From NCBI GenBank assembly GCA_947440875.1, contig CANETG010000154.1, positions 1-6,490 on the forward strand: a DNA stretch of 6,490 nt, given 5' to 3'. Under the pieces are notes generated by a model. It was given only the letters and a program-made list of their open reading frames with translations. It did not search any database and had not been told where the DNA came from. The translations under genes were made by a program, and so were the position numbers. Source of the DNA: Bacteriovoracaceae bacterium. Lineage in GTDB: Bacteria > Bdellovibrionota > Bacteriovoracia > Bacteriovoracales > Bacteriovoracaceae. Within the stretch, counting starts at the first letter, position 1, and every line of letters starts with the position of its first letter. Of this stretch, positions 6,028-6,490 are shown piece after piece.

Positions 6028-6208
6028 GATTATTGCAAACTCTTTCACTTACGCAAAGTTCAAAAACACCACACCAGATTTTTATTCTACCAATTCCATA
6101 AAAAATTGCAAACGAGTAGCAGACTCCACATTAGTAAACCCTTAAAACCGAAGTGTGCTGGAACCTAAACTAATGATAGATAATCGAGATGCTAGAGGTG
6201 GTAGGAAT
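6028..6208. other. Stretch downstream of metG with no supported gene
   Basis: This AT-rich stretch may hold further decayed upstream metG sequence: minus-strand translation gives KIWC near 6080, where an active gene could have the strand before KMSKS. The resemblance is too weak to claim. A 7-bp inverted repeat (CATTAGT and ACTAATG, roughly 6129-6174) is present without a T-run. No terminator of metG is clear. Confidence 0.35.
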
Positions 6209-6490
6209 CTATTCCTGATTGATTCCTGCTATCGATGGAAAATAAAGGTTTTTTTGATTCACTCCATGACCAGAACTTAAACCGGTCCCCAACTCATCCA
6301 CCGACCAAACACTCTCCGGTAAATTCAAACTCTCTCTCACCCGCTCCATCGTCTGCGGCACAAACGGATAAAGCATAATCATGAGATTCTTTAGGACATA
6401 AAATGAACTATAAAGCCCATCCTTGCGTCCTTCGAGAGGGGCGCGATCATCGTGAGGCTTGTATTGAACAAAGAGACTGTTGATGAGTCG
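6209..6490 (-). CDS. metG: Methionyl-tRNA synthetase, C-terminal end (partial, runs off right edge)
   Basis: Ninety-three residues are visible, ending with TAG at 6211-6209. MetRS attaches methionine to its tRNA in the cytoplasm; this part is the end of the helical anticodon-binding domain. The visible signatures are EGRKDGLYSSFYVLKNL, then IMLYPFVPQTMERVRESLNLP, then the linker DELGTGLSSGHGV and NLYFPSI, which stands where other MetRS proteins have LFPRI. The protein ends about eight residues later, so the C-terminal tRNA-binding/dimerisation domain found in many MetRS proteins is absent. The frame is clean and unbroken, unlike the two related scraps to the left, so this is taken as the working copy. 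The catalytic domain lies outside the window. Confidence 0.9.
   Translation of the reverse strand, partial: RLINSLFVQYKPHDDRAPLEGRKDGLYSSFYVLKNLMIMLYPFVPQTMERVRESLNLPESVWSVDELGTGLSSGHGVNQKNLYFPSIAGINQE

Noticed and set aside
5948..6145. Plus-strand frame of 65 codons in the region downstream of metG
   Set aside because: It has no good ribosome site or family resemblance, and it lies opposite the decayed metG copy, whose minus-strand translation is MetRS-like.
131..6167. AGGTTCCAGCA at 131-141 and its reverse complement at 6157-6167, with a similar direct copy near 6004, as possible element ends
   Set aside because: An 11-base match is expected several times by chance in a window of this size, and nothing else marks an element boundary.
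6204..6217. Small hairpin AGGAA-TAGA-TTCCT over the metG stop codon as a terminator
   Set aside because: The stem is only five base pairs and no U-tract follows on the minus strand.

Overview
This window looks like a piece of a Gram-negative chromosome of moderate GC. The lipoprotein signal, the Sec-exported partner protein and the style of the methionyl-tRNA synthetase C-terminus are compatible with a Bdellovibrio-like (Bdellovibrionota) bacterium. That placement is a guess from protein style, since no taxonomic marker is complete here.

Left part (1-3114, + strand): after the tail of an unidentified gene (stop at 121) comes a short intergenic region with a near-consensus sigma70-type promoter. 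Its -10 box lies only 6 bases before the ATG of the next gene, so that mRNA is probably leaderless. Two tightly coupled genes follow, 1 base apart: a 467-aa lipoprotein with a tandem 'PVT(K/R)YRTET' motif, and a 486-aa exported protein with a beta-helix-like N-terminal region. I recognise neither as a named family. Together they look like an uncharacterised two-protein envelope system.

Middle part (3251-4952): an alpha/beta hydrolase of the cofactor-free haloperoxidase/esterase type (+) and an arylamine N-acetyltransferase (-) converge and overlap by 8 bp at their 3' ends. Both have complete catalytic triads.

Right part (4953-6490, - strand): a small orphan gene (135 aa, helical, unknown) sits between decayed pieces of methionyl-tRNA synthetase DNA. 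The functional metG enters from the right edge and ends at 6209. A degenerate, internally deleted metG-like copy fills about 5752-6027. A further 69-bp metG scrap lies at 4981-5049, just upstream of the N-acetyltransferase. The scraps share the orientation of metG but are not collinear with one another, so more than one duplication, integration or rearrangement event took place. This is the most unusual structure in the window.

No tRNA, rRNA, CRISPR array, transposase or integrase is visible. No convincing rho-independent terminator was found.
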